Position numbers and translations under genes: made by a program. From NCBI GenBank assembly GCA_903892365.1, contig CAITIF010000141.1:1-14394 (forward strand): a stretch of DNA of 14,394 nt, read 5' to 3'. The first letter of the stretch is position 1. The number at the start of each line of letters is the position of its first letter. Shown piece by piece: positions 1 through 7,769 of the stretch. Source of the stretch: an uncultured Pirellula sp. (GTDB taxonomy: Bacteria > Planctomycetota > Planctomycetia > Pirellulales > Pirellulaceae). The notes beneath the pieces are model-generated. The model was not told the origin of the DNA. It did no database searches and was given only the letters and a program-made list of their open reading frames with translations.

Positions 1-556
1 ATGCTGGTTTGGTAGCTTTCTTCTTCACGCGATCGTTCTTTCCGACGAACTCAAGAATCGCACGCGTTCCATTGTCACCCAACCGAGGCTTTGCGAGCCG
101 CATGATTCGGCAGTACCCGCCTGGTCGATCCATGAATCGCGGAGCGATGGTGCTGAACAAAACGCTTAAAGCCAACTCATCACGAATGATTGCGAAGACG
201 CGACGACGAGCTGTAATGGCAGGAGCCTTGGCATCTGCCCACTTGCTCCATTGATCGCTCTTTCGCCAAGCCTTCCATTCGTCAGAACCGCGTTCTGCTG
301 TGGTGGCGAACTCGACGGCCTTCGCTTCGGCAGCGAGACCCTTTTTGGCGATCGTAATGCACTTCTCTACGAGCGGGCGAATTTCCTTCGCCTTCTCGAG
401 AGTCGTGATGATTCGACCAGGCACCTTAGGTGCATTGGTGTCTAGTTCAGTGGTTTCGCGTTCGGTCAAAAAGATGGCCGCAACCATATTCGAGAACAAA
501 GCTTTACGGTGAGCAGGCGATCGGCCAAGTACTCGGCCTTTTCTACGGTGTCTCAT
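1..556 (-). CDS. rplQ: Large ribosomal subunit protein L17, 3' end cut by window edge
   Basis: This encodes L17, a core protein of the large ribosomal subunit. The ATG is at 556-554 and the frame stays open to the window edge, giving 185 visible residues. The start MRHRRKGRVLGRSPAHRKAL matches the L17 N-terminus (E. coli begins [20 protein letters not shown]). The later block RPGGYCRI, followed by LGDNGTRAILEFV, matches the family's RAGGYTRI...GDNAPMAYIELV. E. coli L17 has 127 residues, so this one is much longer. It carries extra residues near 36-50 and a Trp-containing insertion around 74-115 (W94, W97, W103, W106) before the conserved ARRRVFA block. A Lys/Ala-rich tail begins near 178 and leaves the window. 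It is the last visible gene of the rpsM-rpsK-rpoA-rplQ cluster, 66 bases after rpoA. No strong Shine-Dalgarno sequence is seen, so translational coupling is possible. The identification is secure; the true C-terminus is not visible. Confidence 0.95.
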   Translation of the reverse strand, partial: MRHRRKGRVLGRSPAHRKALFSNMVAAIFLTERETTELDTNAPKVPGRIITTLEKAKEIRPLVEKCITIAKKGLAAEAKAVEFATTAERGSDEWKAWRKSDQWSKWADAKAPAITARRRVFAIIRDELALSVLFSTIAPRFMDRPGGYCRIMRLAKPRLGDNGTRAILEFVGKNDRVKKKATKPA

Positions 557-622
557 GACAATAATCCAAAACGCAAAAGCGATCAAAAATGTTGGTAAGT
601 GCAAACCAATCGAAACGATTGA

Positions 623-1606
623 TTATCGCATGGAAGGAACACGCATCCCTAGATGCAAACCCATGATTCCTAGTTTTTCACGAACTTCGGTCAACGTGGT
701 TTCTCCGAAGTTTCGCACTTCGAGAAGTTGGTCTTCGGTTCGTTGTACGAGATCACGCACGAGTCGGATCCCTTCCGCTTCAAGGCAATTATTTGCTCTC
801 ACAGAGAGCTTCAGTTCGGCAACGGTAGTGTTTAATTTGGCTTCTAATTGAGCTTCGGCGCTGCCGGGACCGCCTCGAGCCACTGCGTGAACTTGCTTGC
901 CCAATTCGTTGGATTGAACAAACGGGTTGAGATGCTTTCGAAGAATCTTAGCACCTTCAATCATTGCCATTTCTGGATGAACGGAACCGTCGGTCCACAT
1001 CTCAATGATCAATCGGTCGTAGTTAGTCTTCTGACCGACCCGAGTTTCTTCGACAAAATAGCGAACGCGAACGACCGGGCTGTAGACCGCGTCCACGGGG
1101 ATAATCCCGATTTCATGGTCTCCGGAGCTATGTTCCGTTGCAGGAACATACCCGCGTCCATTTTCAACGACCATTTCCATCATGAAAGGAGTGTCGGCAG
1201 TGAGGTTCGCCAGCACATGGTCGCTGTTAATGATTTCGACATCGGAATCGGTTTGGACGTCGGCACCGGTGATTGGGCCAGCTTTGTCGCGGGACACGGT
1301 CAAAACGCGAGTGTTTTCGCTGTGGTTTTTGACGACCAAGCTCTTCACGTTCAGAACGATTTCTGTTACGTCTTCAAGCACACCCGGAATCGACGAGAAC
1401 TCGTGCTGAGCACCGCGGATCTTGATTTGGGTAACCGCACTGCCTTCCAGGCTTGATAGCAAGACTCGACGAAGGCTGTTGCCGATGGTGGCACCAAAAC
1501 CACGCTCAAACGGCTCAGCTGTGAACTTCCCATAGGTCGAAGAAAGAGTCGAACGATCGACGCTCACTTGACTCGGAAGTTCTAATCCACGCCAACGGAT
1601 ATGCAT
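623..1606 (-). CDS. rpoA: DNA-directed RNA polymerase alpha subunit
   Basis: This is the alpha subunit of RNA polymerase, which dimerises to nucleate core assembly and contacts UP elements and activators. It has 327 residues, the usual length. The N-terminal domain (about 1-235) includes the assembly segment [20 protein letters not shown] near 33-52. After a linker ([17 protein letters not shown]) the C-terminal domain spans about 255-322. There VRANNC aligns with E. coli VRSANC, so R270 and N273 correspond to the UP-element contacts R265 and N268. [17 protein letters not shown] is the helix-hairpin-helix region. The ATG at 1606 has GGAG 10 bases upstream. It lies 64 bases after rpsK and 66 before rplQ, consistent with one transcript. 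Normally rpsD precedes rpoA; here that space holds no gene. Identity is certain. Confidence 0.98.
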   Translation of the reverse strand: MHIRWRGLELPSQVSVDRSTLSSTYGKFTAEPFERGFGATIGNSLRRVLLSSLEGSAVTQIKIRGAQHEFSSIPGVLEDVTEIVLNVKSLVVKNHSENTRVLTVSRDKAGPITGADVQTDSDVEIINSDHVLANLTADTPFMMEMVVENGRGYVPATEHSSGDHEIGIIPVDAVYSPVVRVRYFVEETRVGQKTNYDRLIIEMWTDGSVHPEMAMIEGAKILRKHLNPFVQSNELGKQVHAVARGGPGSAEAQLEAKLNTTVAELKLSVRANNCLEAEGIRLVRDLVQRTEDQLLEVRNFGETTLTEVREKLGIMGLHLGMRVPSMR

Positions 1607-1670
1607 TGCCAGGGGTCTCCAAAACTACAAAAAATCGAAGGGGAAATTGTATTCGAAGTCGCGTTGGCGA

Positions 1671-2081
1671 CTAGACGCGTCGCTTCTTACGTGGGCGACA
1701 GCCGTTGTGAGGAATCGGGGTGATGTCTTCGATCATCTTGACCGTGATTCCAGCAGCTTGCAAAGCAGTGATCGCGGATTCACGACCCGATCCTGGACCC
1801 TTCACCCACACTTCAATCTCCTTAACGCCAAACTTGGCGGCTTTTTCTGCCGCTTGCTGAGCAGCCGACTGGCCAGCGAACGGGGTGCTTTTACGCGAAC
1901 CCTTGAAGCCGCTCGTTCCGGCACTTGCCCAGCACAAGGTATCACCCTTGGTGTCTGTGATGGTAACGGTCGTGTTGTTGAACGTTGCCTTCACGTGGGC
2001 GATTGCGGATGTGACGTTGCGTCGAACCTTACGACGCTTGTTTGCTACGGAAGCACTTGTATTGGTTGCTGTCTTGGCCAC
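1671..2081 (-). CDS. rpsK: Small ribosomal subunit protein S11 (GTG start)
   Basis: S11 is a platform protein of the small ribosomal subunit, near the decoding region and the mRNA exit. The 136-residue product has the conserved core [18 protein letters not shown], then [36 protein letters not shown] and the C-terminal [18 protein letters not shown]. The start is GTG at 2081-2079. No in-frame ATG lies upstream before a stop codon, and the resulting MAKT N-terminus fits the family. A possible ribosome site (AAGGA) lies about 12 bases upstream, which is rather far. A 5-base stem with a 4-base loop (1658-1671) follows the stop codon but has no T-run, so it is unlikely to terminate transcription before rpoA. 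Identity is certain; only the start codon leaves minor doubt. Confidence 0.97.
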   Translation of the reverse strand: MAKTATNTSASVANKRRKVRRNVTSAIAHVKATFNNTTVTITDTKGDTLCWASAGTSGFKGSRKSTPFAGQSAAQQAAEKAAKFGVKEIEVWVKGPGSGRESAITALQAAGITVKMIEDITPIPHNGCRPRKKRRV

Positions 2082-2222
2082 AGTTCGGACCGTTCCTTCG
2101 AAACAAAATTGCTATGGATGCTAATGTAATTGTACGACTTGACCGCGATGAAGGTCTCGAGGGCCGAAACCCTCGATAAACCATTGGTTTTGGGAACCAT
2201 TGGTCTTGGCAGAACGCCAAAA
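2082..2222 (-). promoter_or_regulatory. 141-base rpsM-rpsK spacer with several short dyads
   Basis: This untranslated spacer lies between S13 and S11, genes that are often closely packed. It contains a 7-base stem TCGAGGG/CCCTCGA (2157-2163 with 2170-2176; 6-base loop). A second dyad, TTGGC/GCCAA (2206-2210 with 2216-2220), sits just past the rpsM stop codon. ACCATTGGT occurs twice (2180-2188 and 2196-2204), and TGGTT/AACCA can also pair across this stretch. None is followed by a T-run on the coding strand, so a simple intrinsic terminator is unlikely. Possible roles are an RNA processing site, an attenuation or autoregulatory leader for rpsK, or no role. No function can be assigned from this sequence alone. 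Confidence 0.4.
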
Positions 2223-2606
2223 CTATCGCAAATCCTTCACGCCCTTCTTGCCGGCGACCGTCTTTCGAGGTCCCTTTCGAGTCCGTGAGTTCGTCCGAGT
2301 ACGCTGACCGCGAACCGGAAGACTTTGCTTGTGGCGAATGCCTCGGTAGCACTTGATTTCACGCAGCCGGTGAATGCTTTGCCCTACTTGACGTCGAAGC
2401 GGACCTTCAACGGTGTAGTCACGCTCCAGCAAGCTCGACAATCGGCTCAATTCGTCTTCGTCAAGGTCACGAGCCCGCTTGGTTGGGCTAATCTTGGTTT
2501 TGACACAAGCCTCTCGTGCAACCGCAGGCCCAACACCATATAGGTACTGCAGCGAGTATATGACTTGTTTATCATTCGGAATATCAACACCAAGAAGACG
2601 CGGCAT
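2223..2606 (-). CDS. rpsM: Small ribosomal subunit protein S13
   Basis: S13 sits in the head of the small subunit and contacts the P-site tRNA and the bridge to the large subunit. The product has 127 residues, slightly longer than the 118 of E. coli. MPRLLGVDIPNDKQVIYSLQYLYGVG contains the N-terminal helix-two-turn-helix region. EGPLRRQVGQSIHRLREIKCYRGIRHKQSLPVRGQRTRTNSRTRKG is the highly conserved basic C-terminal half that reaches the tRNA. The ATG at 2606 is supported by GGAG 9 bases upstream (2616-2619). It is the first gene of the visible ribosomal cluster; pepF lies 213 bases upstream on the same strand, so a promoter in that gap is expected. Identity is certain. Confidence 0.98.
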   Translation of the reverse strand: MPRLLGVDIPNDKQVIYSLQYLYGVGPAVAREACVKTKISPTKRARDLDEDELSRLSSLLERDYTVEGPLRRQVGQSIHRLREIKCYRGIRHKQSLPVRGQRTRTNSRTRKGPRKTVAGKKGVKDLR

Positions 2607-2819
2607 GCTTGCCTACTCCTAACCCTATATCTGCCTGTACTTTACGCAAAATTGCCCGCATGGTTTTCGTGTGTGAAGACGAAAATACACGGTTTCCCTA
2701 CCAGGAAGCCCCACAGTGTAGCGAAGGGTGCCGTTATTCTGCAAGGGTTAATTGGCTCGAATTGGCACGCATTTTTCTTAACACTGCATCGGCACCCACG
2801 ACTTCGCACCTTCAAAGAA
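2607..2819 (-). promoter_or_regulatory. rpsM leader with candidate sigma-70-like promoter
   Basis: This 213-base gap between pepF and rpsM holds no credible gene, and an L36 (rpmJ) reading frame was looked for and not found. On the minus strand a weak promoter match is TTGCAG (2739-2744), an 18-base spacer, and TACACT (2715-2720), which matches TATAAT at 4 of 6 positions. It would give a leader of about 100 bases before the rpsM ATG. The match is poor in the -35 element and is a proposal only. No clear terminator with a T-run is seen after pepF, so read-through from pepF into rpsM cannot be excluded. Confidence 0.3.
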
Positions 2820-4634
2820 TTAAATCAACTGATCCAGTTGGTCCACCAAGCTGGCGAATTGACTCAATGCAGTCTCGACAGGCTCTGGTTTTTCCAGGTC
2901 GACACCGGCCCCGCGTAACAAGTCCAGCGGATCCTTCGAACACCCACCCTTGAGGAATCCAAGGTAATCCTGAAGCTCTTTCTGCCCCCCCGTTAACACG
3001 CGGCGCGACAGTGCGATCGCAGCGGAAAGGCCAGTGGCGTACTTGTAAACGTAAAAACCGCGATAAAAATGCGGGATCCGGAAGCATTCCAACTCCAGCT
3101 GTTCATCGATTTGGAAGGCCGGCCCAAAATACGCCGTCAACAAATCCCTGTAGACCTTTTTGAAGCTAGCGACTGTCAGCGGTTCTCCAGCTTCCGCCAT
3201 CGCATGTGTTATCTTTTCGAATTCGGCGAACATGGTCTGCCGCACCACGGTGGCTCGGATGCTGTCGATCTCGTGGTTGATGATTGCCGCCTTCTGCTCC
3301 TTGGTGGTTGCATGCTGAATCATATGATGGGCGAGTAGCTGCTCATTGAAAGTACTGGCAACTTCGGCCACGAAAATCGTGTAGTTGTAATACTGAAAGG
3401 GCTGGTTGGCGGCGGAATAATAGGTGTGCATCGAATGCCCAGCTTCGTGCGTTAGCGTAAACACATCATTCAGCACGCTCGGTTTGAAATTCATCAAGAT
3501 AAATGGGTCCGCATCAAAGGTGCCGCAGCTAAAGGCTCCGCTTTGCTTGCCTTGATTGGGGTAGCGATCGCACCATCGGCCCCGCAACCCTTTTTCTAGT
3601 ACTCCGCAATACTCTGTCCCAAGAGGACTCAACGATTGCAGCACGACATCGGTGGCTTCGTCCCACGAATGATGTGCCTGATGGTCGGCCAAGATGGGAA
3701 CGTACGTATCGTAATGATGAATTTCCTGAAGTTTCATCTTCCTGCGGCGCATGTCAAAATAACGATGCACGGCTGGCAAATGCTTATGCACCGCTGCGAT
3801 TAAGTTGTCATACACGCTTTGCGGTACATTGTCTGCAAACAAAGAACTTGCTCGAGCGCTGTCGTAGTTCCTGGCCTTCGCATAGTAAACATCGCCATGA
3901 ATGCTGCCTGCCAGGGTTGCCGCCAGCGTATTCTCGTGCGCCGCGAACTGTTGGTAATACTGATGAAAAGCCGTTTTTCGAACTTCTCGGTTGGGTGACA
4001 GCAAAAAGGAACTGAACGAGGCGTTGGTCAGGTCGACCGATACACCTTGGTCGTTGACAACTTGACCAAACTTCAAATCGGCATCATTGAGCTGCCGAAA
4101 CGCCTTGCTGGCCGTTTGGGCCATTTCGCCCTGCATGGCCAACAGATTCTCTTCAGGTTGAGAAAGAGTATGTTTCCGATAGCGATTGATGCGTTCTAGG
4201 ACCAATCGCATCGGCGCGAGACAAGGCTCCTGCATCATGGCGTCCAGCCTCTCACCCGGAATGGACAGGATTTCTGGCCGAACAAAGCTCGCTGCCTGAC
4301 CCGCTTTGGTCGCAAGATTCTGGTACCTAGCAACGAAACCTTGGTAATGACTGTTGCCTTGATCCTCCGTGGTCTTCAAAAACGCATACGTCCCAAGTCG
4401 CTCGCCAAGCCGATCCAGCTTGATATCAAACTCCAAACACGCCGCCAGCATTTCAGCGGACTCGCCGAGCTTGCCTGCAAACTGAGCAAATCCGTCAATT
4501 TCTTTTTCAAACTCGGACAACGCTTCCATCCAGCTCTCGTCGGAATGGAATAAACTACTCAGGTCCCAAGTATCGGCGACGGGGACTTCGGTGCGTTTCG
4601 GATTCGAATTCGGAGTTGGGTTCGCAACGGTCAT
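2820..4634 (-). CDS. pepF: Oligoendopeptidase F, M3-family zinc metallopeptidase
   Basis: PepF-type enzymes are cytoplasmic zinc peptidases that cut short peptides, contributing to peptide recycling. The 604-residue length is typical of the family. The zinc motif is HEAGH at 396-400 inside LTHEAGHSMHTYYS: H396 and H400 bind zinc and E397 is the general base. E424 in FVAEVASTFNE fits the third ligand. Near the C-terminus, FYRGFYVYKYATG is the aromatic-rich motif typical of M3B enzymes. The N-terminus VADTWDLSSLFHSDESW matches the usual PepF opening, and no signal peptide is seen. The ATG at 4634 is used. Upstream, only 40 bases separate it from the divergent PQQ-like gene. Lying next to ribosomal genes is unusual, but a functional link is not implied. 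The family assignment is strong; substrate preference is unknown. Confidence 0.94.
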   Translation of the reverse strand: MTVANPTPNSNPKRTEVPVADTWDLSSLFHSDESWMEALSEFEKEIDGFAQFAGKLGESAEMLAACLEFDIKLDRLGERLGTYAFLKTTEDQGNSHYQGFVARYQNLATKAGQAASFVRPEILSIPGERLDAMMQEPCLAPMRLVLERINRYRKHTLSQPEENLLAMQGEMAQTASKAFRQLNDADLKFGQVVNDQGVSVDLTNASFSSFLLSPNREVRKTAFHQYYQQFAAHENTLAATLAGSIHGDVYYAKARNYDSARASSLFADNVPQSVYDNLIAAVHKHLPAVHRYFDMRRRKMKLQEIHHYDTYVPILADHQAHHSWDEATDVVLQSLSPLGTEYCGVLEKGLRGRWCDRYPNQGKQSGAFSCGTFDADPFILMNFKPSVLNDVFTLTHEAGHSMHTYYSAANQPFQYYNYTIFVAEVASTFNEQLLAHHMIQHATTKEQKAAIINHEIDSIRATVVRQTMFAEFEKITHAMAEAGEPLTVASFKKVYRDLLTAYFGPAFQIDEQLELECFRIPHFYRGFYVYKYATGLSAAIALSRRVLTGGQKELQDYLGFLKGGCSKDPLDLLRGAGVDLEKPEPVETALSQFASLVDQLDQLI

Positions 4635-4674
4635 CGAGCAAGATTGCTTTCTAAAGGATAAGGACGAACTGAAA

Positions 4675-5994
4675 ATGACGAATCACCGCATTGTAGCCGA
4701 TGCTATCCACAGCAGCGACATCGATCGCCCTACCTTGAACATCGCTAAACCATCTCTCGCCTTTGCTTTATCGTACTGCTCCGTTTTTCTTTTCACGGTA
4801 CTTCCTTTGAGAAGCATGGCGGATGACTCATGGGATCGGTTTCGGGGACCAAATGGGTCAGGTGTGCTGCAAGATTGCAAAGTCCAGATCCCTTGGAGCG
4901 ATTCGCAAGTCTCTCGAATCTCCCTGGAAGGAACTGGCAATGGGTCGCCTGTTCTTTTTCGGGACCGCGCGTTTGTGCTTTCCTCCGATCCCAAAACCGC
5001 TCAAAGATTCGTTTATGGAATTGACCTTAAAACCAATTCGATCGAATGGCGAAAAACCTATGAGTCGATCGAGCATTCGCTCCATCAGCTCAGTTCCTAT
5101 GCATCATCGACCCCGTGTGTTGATGATCAAGGAGTCTACGTCGCTTGGGCCGACCCCAAAAACGTAGTTGTCAAAGCCTTCTCGCACGACGGTTCGGAAC
5201 GATGGTCTCGCGATTTCGGCCGATATGTTTCTCAGCATGGTTTTGGGACATCTCCCATTCTTGTCGATGGGCTCTTGATTCTGCTCAATAGCCAAGACGC
5301 TCAAGAGCTACCTCCAGGTGTTGAGCCCGGACAGGACAGCATGATTGCCTTGGAGACTACAACAGGACAGGTCGCTTGGCAGATAGAACTCCCTACCACG
5401 CGTGTGTGCTACGGAGTGCCCTGTGTTCGAAAGACAGCAGATGCAACGGAACTGATCTGCAGCACGACCGGCCAAGGGATGTTTGCATTGAACGCTAAGT
5501 CAGGAGAACTTCTTTGGTCCCATGATTGTTTTCGACAACGCGTTTGTTCTTCCGCCGTTCTCTCGGGCAATATTTTGCTGGGGACGCATGGTTCCGGAGG
5601 CGGACGTGACAATCTTCTGGTGGCCTTCGATGTGGACCAGCGCAAGGAGCTGTTTCGCATCAATCGATTCGCCCCTTATGTACCCACCCCCGTGGTTGAC
5701 AACGGCTACGTGTTCTTATGGAGCGACACCGGCATTGTGACTTGCATTGAGCTGAAATCGGGAAGCCAAGTTTGGAACAAACGAATCGGCGGCGACTACT
5801 CAGGCTCGCCCGTGATTCTTGGTAACAAGCTGATCAACGCTTCGCACGATGGCAAAGTGACCGTCCTGGCAGCCACGGGCGAATTTGAAGAATTAGGATC
5901 GATCGAAACTTCGCAAACGATTCGCTCCACGTTGGCAGCGAGGAGCGATTGCGTTCTGCTTCGGTCGAATGAGGAACTCTGGATCATTCGCTGA
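4675..5994 (+). CDS. Exported PQQ-like beta-propeller repeat protein
   Basis: This is predicted to be a 439-residue exported protein with a PQQ-type (pyrrolo-quinoline-quinone-like) beta-propeller, the fold shared by BamB and quinoprotein dehydrogenases. A hydrophobic segment at about 27-44 ends in RSMA|DD, suggesting a signal peptide cut near residue 49. The mature start WDRFRGPNGSG is a recurring planctomycete signature. Blade motifs follow: LKTNSIEWRKTY, HDGSERWSRDFG, TTGQVAWQIEL, KSGELLWSHDC and KSGSQVWNKRIG. No dehydrogenase catalytic motif is evident, so it is probably a binding or scaffolding propeller, not an enzyme. The frame could open at a GTG at 4591, but that would overlap pepF by 44 bases. 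The ATG at 4675 has AGGA 10 bases upstream and puts the signal peptide nearer the start. The N-region ahead of the hydrophobic stretch is still long. The specific function is unknown. Confidence 0.82.
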   Translation: MTNHRIVADAIHSSDIDRPTLNIAKPSLAFALSYCSVFLFTVLPLRSMADDSWDRFRGPNGSGVLQDCKVQIPWSDSQVSRISLEGTGNGSPVLFRDRAFVLSSDPKTAQRFVYGIDLKTNSIEWRKTYESIEHSLHQLSSYASSTPCVDDQGVYVAWADPKNVVVKAFSHDGSERWSRDFGRYVSQHGFGTSPILVDGLLILLNSQDAQELPPGVEPGQDSMIALETTTGQVAWQIELPTTRVCYGVPCVRKTADATELICSTTGQGMFALNAKSGELLWSHDCFRQRVCSSAVLSGNILLGTHGSGGGRDNLLVAFDVDQRKELFRINRFAPYVPTPVVDNGYVFLWSDTGIVTCIELKSGSQVWNKRIGGDYSGSPVILGNKLINASHDGKVTVLAATGEFEELGSIETSQTIRSTLAARSDCVLLRSNEELWIIR

Positions 5995-6049
5995 TCCAGT
6001 CCTTGGTTCCGCACACGACCGCAAAAAAATGCGTTGGGTGATATGCTGC

Positions 6050-7282
6050 TTAGCGGTGTTGGATCAACACTCGGACCCCTTTTTTGTTCGACGAGATAAC
6101 GTCGAGCAAGCCGTCGCCGTTGATGTCGCTGACTTCAAATTGGGTTCCAATCCCAGAGTCACTATCGATCAATTGAGGAACGAAGTTGACGAACCCGTCG
6201 TTCTCTTTGACAGCCTTCAGCCAGTAGACCTTTGCATCCCAATCGTGGCCTGGTTCGGACCGTCCATGCGACCACCATCTTTTTCCTGTGACCAGATCTT
6301 TGTTTCCATCGCCATCGATATCAACAAAATGAGCCGCATGCGATTCGGATACCAAGCGACCGAAGAGTTCGACCTTGTCGAAGGCTGGATCGGGATCGTT
6401 GCTATCTTTTAGTTTCGGACGTTGGCGGTACCACCAAATGCCGAACTTATGAGCGGACGTGCTCAAGACATCCGTCAAACCATCGTTATCAACATCGAAC
6501 GCAAACATGTCCGCGCATGATTCTCCCAAGTTGGCAGGATGGAACGTCCAAGCTGATTTGCCATCGTTCGGTTGAGGCTGTTCCCACCAGCCTGCCGTGC
6601 AAAGGACGTCTTGCTTTCCATCCCGGTTCAGATCCCCGATACCCAACCCATGACTAAAACGGTTTGTGCCGGGAATGGATTTTCCAGGTTGACTGGGCTC
6701 GCTGATCGGGTGCATTTCCCAAAGTCCGTTGGGGTCTTTGTCGTTGGGTGAAAAATAGGCCATTTGGCCATCGTTGCCATCGGCAGGTGCGCCAACCGGT
6801 TGGAACCCCATCAATAGCACTCGCTTGCCCGTTCCTAAAAGATCTGCATAGATGGGTGTTTCGTTGCAGGCGCTATGCCAAATCGTATGCTTGATCCAAT
6901 GCCCTTCTTTTCCTTTGGGGTTTTCCATCCAATAGCAGGGGATACCGGGGAAATCGATCACGATCAAATCGGGATAGCCATCATGGTTCAGGTCTTCAGC
7001 CCAGCAAGCGAAAGAGCGACTGTAGTTTCCAAGCCCGTCCTTATGGTCCATGGGCGGTTGCAACTCATGAGGCGTCCACTGGGGTGCTTCATACCAATAC
7101 TCACCATTGAGCACGTCCTTCTTGCCGTCTTGGTTTACGTCCGCGACCGCCACCCCTTCGGATCGAAACTTGGTGTCTAGTACTTGTTTGGTCCATGAGA
7201 TGCTTGCAGGATCCGCCGCCATCGTTGGAAGGCAGAAAGGAAAAACAGCGGCACTAAGAATGATTGAAAAAAGTCTGCGCAT
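6050..7282 (-). CDS. Exported FG-GAP/VCBS repeat protein with calcium-loop motifs
   Basis: This 410-residue protein has a clear signal peptide (MRRLFSIILSAAVFPFCLPTMAA|DP, about 1-22). It carries six DxNxDGxxD-type calcium-binding loops typical of FG-GAP/VCBS beta-propellers: DVNQDGKKD (48-56), DLNHDGYPD (97-105), DLNRDGKQD (217-225), DVDNDGLTD (263-271), DIDGDGNKD (321-329) and DINGDGLLD (386-394). Trp/Tyr motifs such as EYWYEAP, GWWEQP and RWWSHGR recur after the loops. Proteins of this type are secreted or surface-associated and are often linked to adhesion or carbohydrate interaction, but no enzymatic site is recognised. The ATG at 7282 is preferred because it has GGAG 9 bases upstream and begins directly with the signal peptide; a TTG at 7327 is the longer alternative. 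The gene converges with the PQQ-like gene across 55 bases that show no convincing terminator. Confidence 0.85.
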   Translation of the reverse strand: MRRLFSIILSAAVFPFCLPTMAADPASISWTKQVLDTKFRSEGVAVADVNQDGKKDVLNGEYWYEAPQWTPHELQPPMDHKDGLGNYSRSFACWAEDLNHDGYPDLIVIDFPGIPCYWMENPKGKEGHWIKHTIWHSACNETPIYADLLGTGKRVLLMGFQPVGAPADGNDGQMAYFSPNDKDPNGLWEMHPISEPSQPGKSIPGTNRFSHGLGIGDLNRDGKQDVLCTAGWWEQPQPNDGKSAWTFHPANLGESCADMFAFDVDNDGLTDVLSTSAHKFGIWWYRQRPKLKDSNDPDPAFDKVELFGRLVSESHAAHFVDIDGDGNKDLVTGKRWWSHGRSEPGHDWDAKVYWLKAVKENDGFVNFVPQLIDSDSGIGTQFEVSDINGDGLLDVISSNKKGVRVLIQHR

Positions 7283-7455
7283 TGAAGTTAGCTCCGAGAG
7301 GATAAAGCAACCGATCTTCGCACCCAAGCTTGAAGGTGCCTGAAAGTGCTTAGGGCCATCTTAACATGCCAGCTGGTGCCGTGCCCGTTCCGAAGCCTCC
7401 ATGGCTTTCATAAAATCCATTTTGAGCAGCGGGCGTTAACAACCAGACAATTGCG

Positions 7456-7527
7456 GTCGAAAAATGTAAGTCGAAAGGTAGCCAGCGAAAGTAAGGTTCT
7501 GAAATTTTTCGCCCCCCATTTTTCGAC
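7456..7527. repeat. Perfect 11-base inverted repeat with 50-base spacer
   Basis: GTCGAAAAATG (7456-7466) and its exact complement CATTTTTCGAC (7517-7527) flank 50 bases. They could pair in RNA or single-stranded DNA, or be decayed ends of a small element. There is no target duplication or gene inside, so the function is unknown. Confidence 0.5.
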
Positions 7528-7633
7528 AGACTCTTTTGGTACTTTTGTTCGTACTTAGAGCCATCAAAGGGACATAGCGTATTTCCGGGTGGCTGTGGTG
7601 TCTTTCGGGGAATCTGCAACCTGATAAGGATAC

Positions 7634-7673
7634 AAGCCTGTAGCCGGTGGTTGAGCGTCAGCGACACCACCGG
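7634..7673 (-). repeat. REP-like hairpin element, inverted copy
   Basis: This 40-base stretch is the reverse complement of 7810-7849 at 38 of 40 positions. It forms an 8-base stem CCGGTGGT (7644-7651) with ACCACCGG (7666-7673) around a 14-base loop. The two differences from the other copies fall at matching positions on the two arms, converting one C-G pair to T-A, so pairing is kept. That supports a selected or structurally constrained hairpin. Confidence 0.75.
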
Positions 7674-7683
7674 AATGGTATCG

Positions 7684-7711
7684 CATGCGCATGAGCATCC
7701 GGAAAGGATGC
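7684..7711. repeat. Palindrome CATGCGCATG and adjacent small hairpin
   Basis: A perfect 10-base palindrome (7684-7693) is followed at once by a 6-base stem GCATCC (7695-7700) with GGATGC (7706-7711) around GGAAA. Both lie between the inverted and first direct REP-like copies. There is no T-run, so an intrinsic terminator is unlikely. Confidence 0.5.
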
Positions 7712-7769
7712 AAGCTTCGTCGGTGCTACCTCGCTTCGATCGAGATCGACATGTTCAGTGCTTTGCTGC

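Noticed and set aside
848..1456. Long plus-strand open frame of about 202 codons
   Set aside because: It lies wholly antisense to rpoA, whose protein is unmistakable, and its translation has no family features.
1647..2129. Plus-strand open frame of about 160 codons
   Set aside because: It is antisense to rpsK and reads through the spacer; it is a shadow of a conserved gene.
2157..2176. Intrinsic terminator between rpsM and rpsK
   Set aside because: The stem is real, but no T-run follows on the transcribed strand and downstream genes of the operon depend on read-through.
2607..2819. Possible rpmJ (L36) upstream of rpsM
   Set aside because: No frame contains the cysteine-rich KVRASVKxxC-type L36 sequence; only a meaningless short frame beginning MRAILRKV is present.
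4591..4674. Longer GTG start for the PQQ-like gene
   Set aside because: It overlaps the start of pepF and places an extra 28 residues before an already long signal-peptide N-region. The ATG at 4675 has a better ribosome site.
7350..7670. Minus-strand open frame of about 106 codons in the repeat region
   Set aside because: There is no recognisable motif or convincing ribosome site, and it overlaps the inverted REP-like element.
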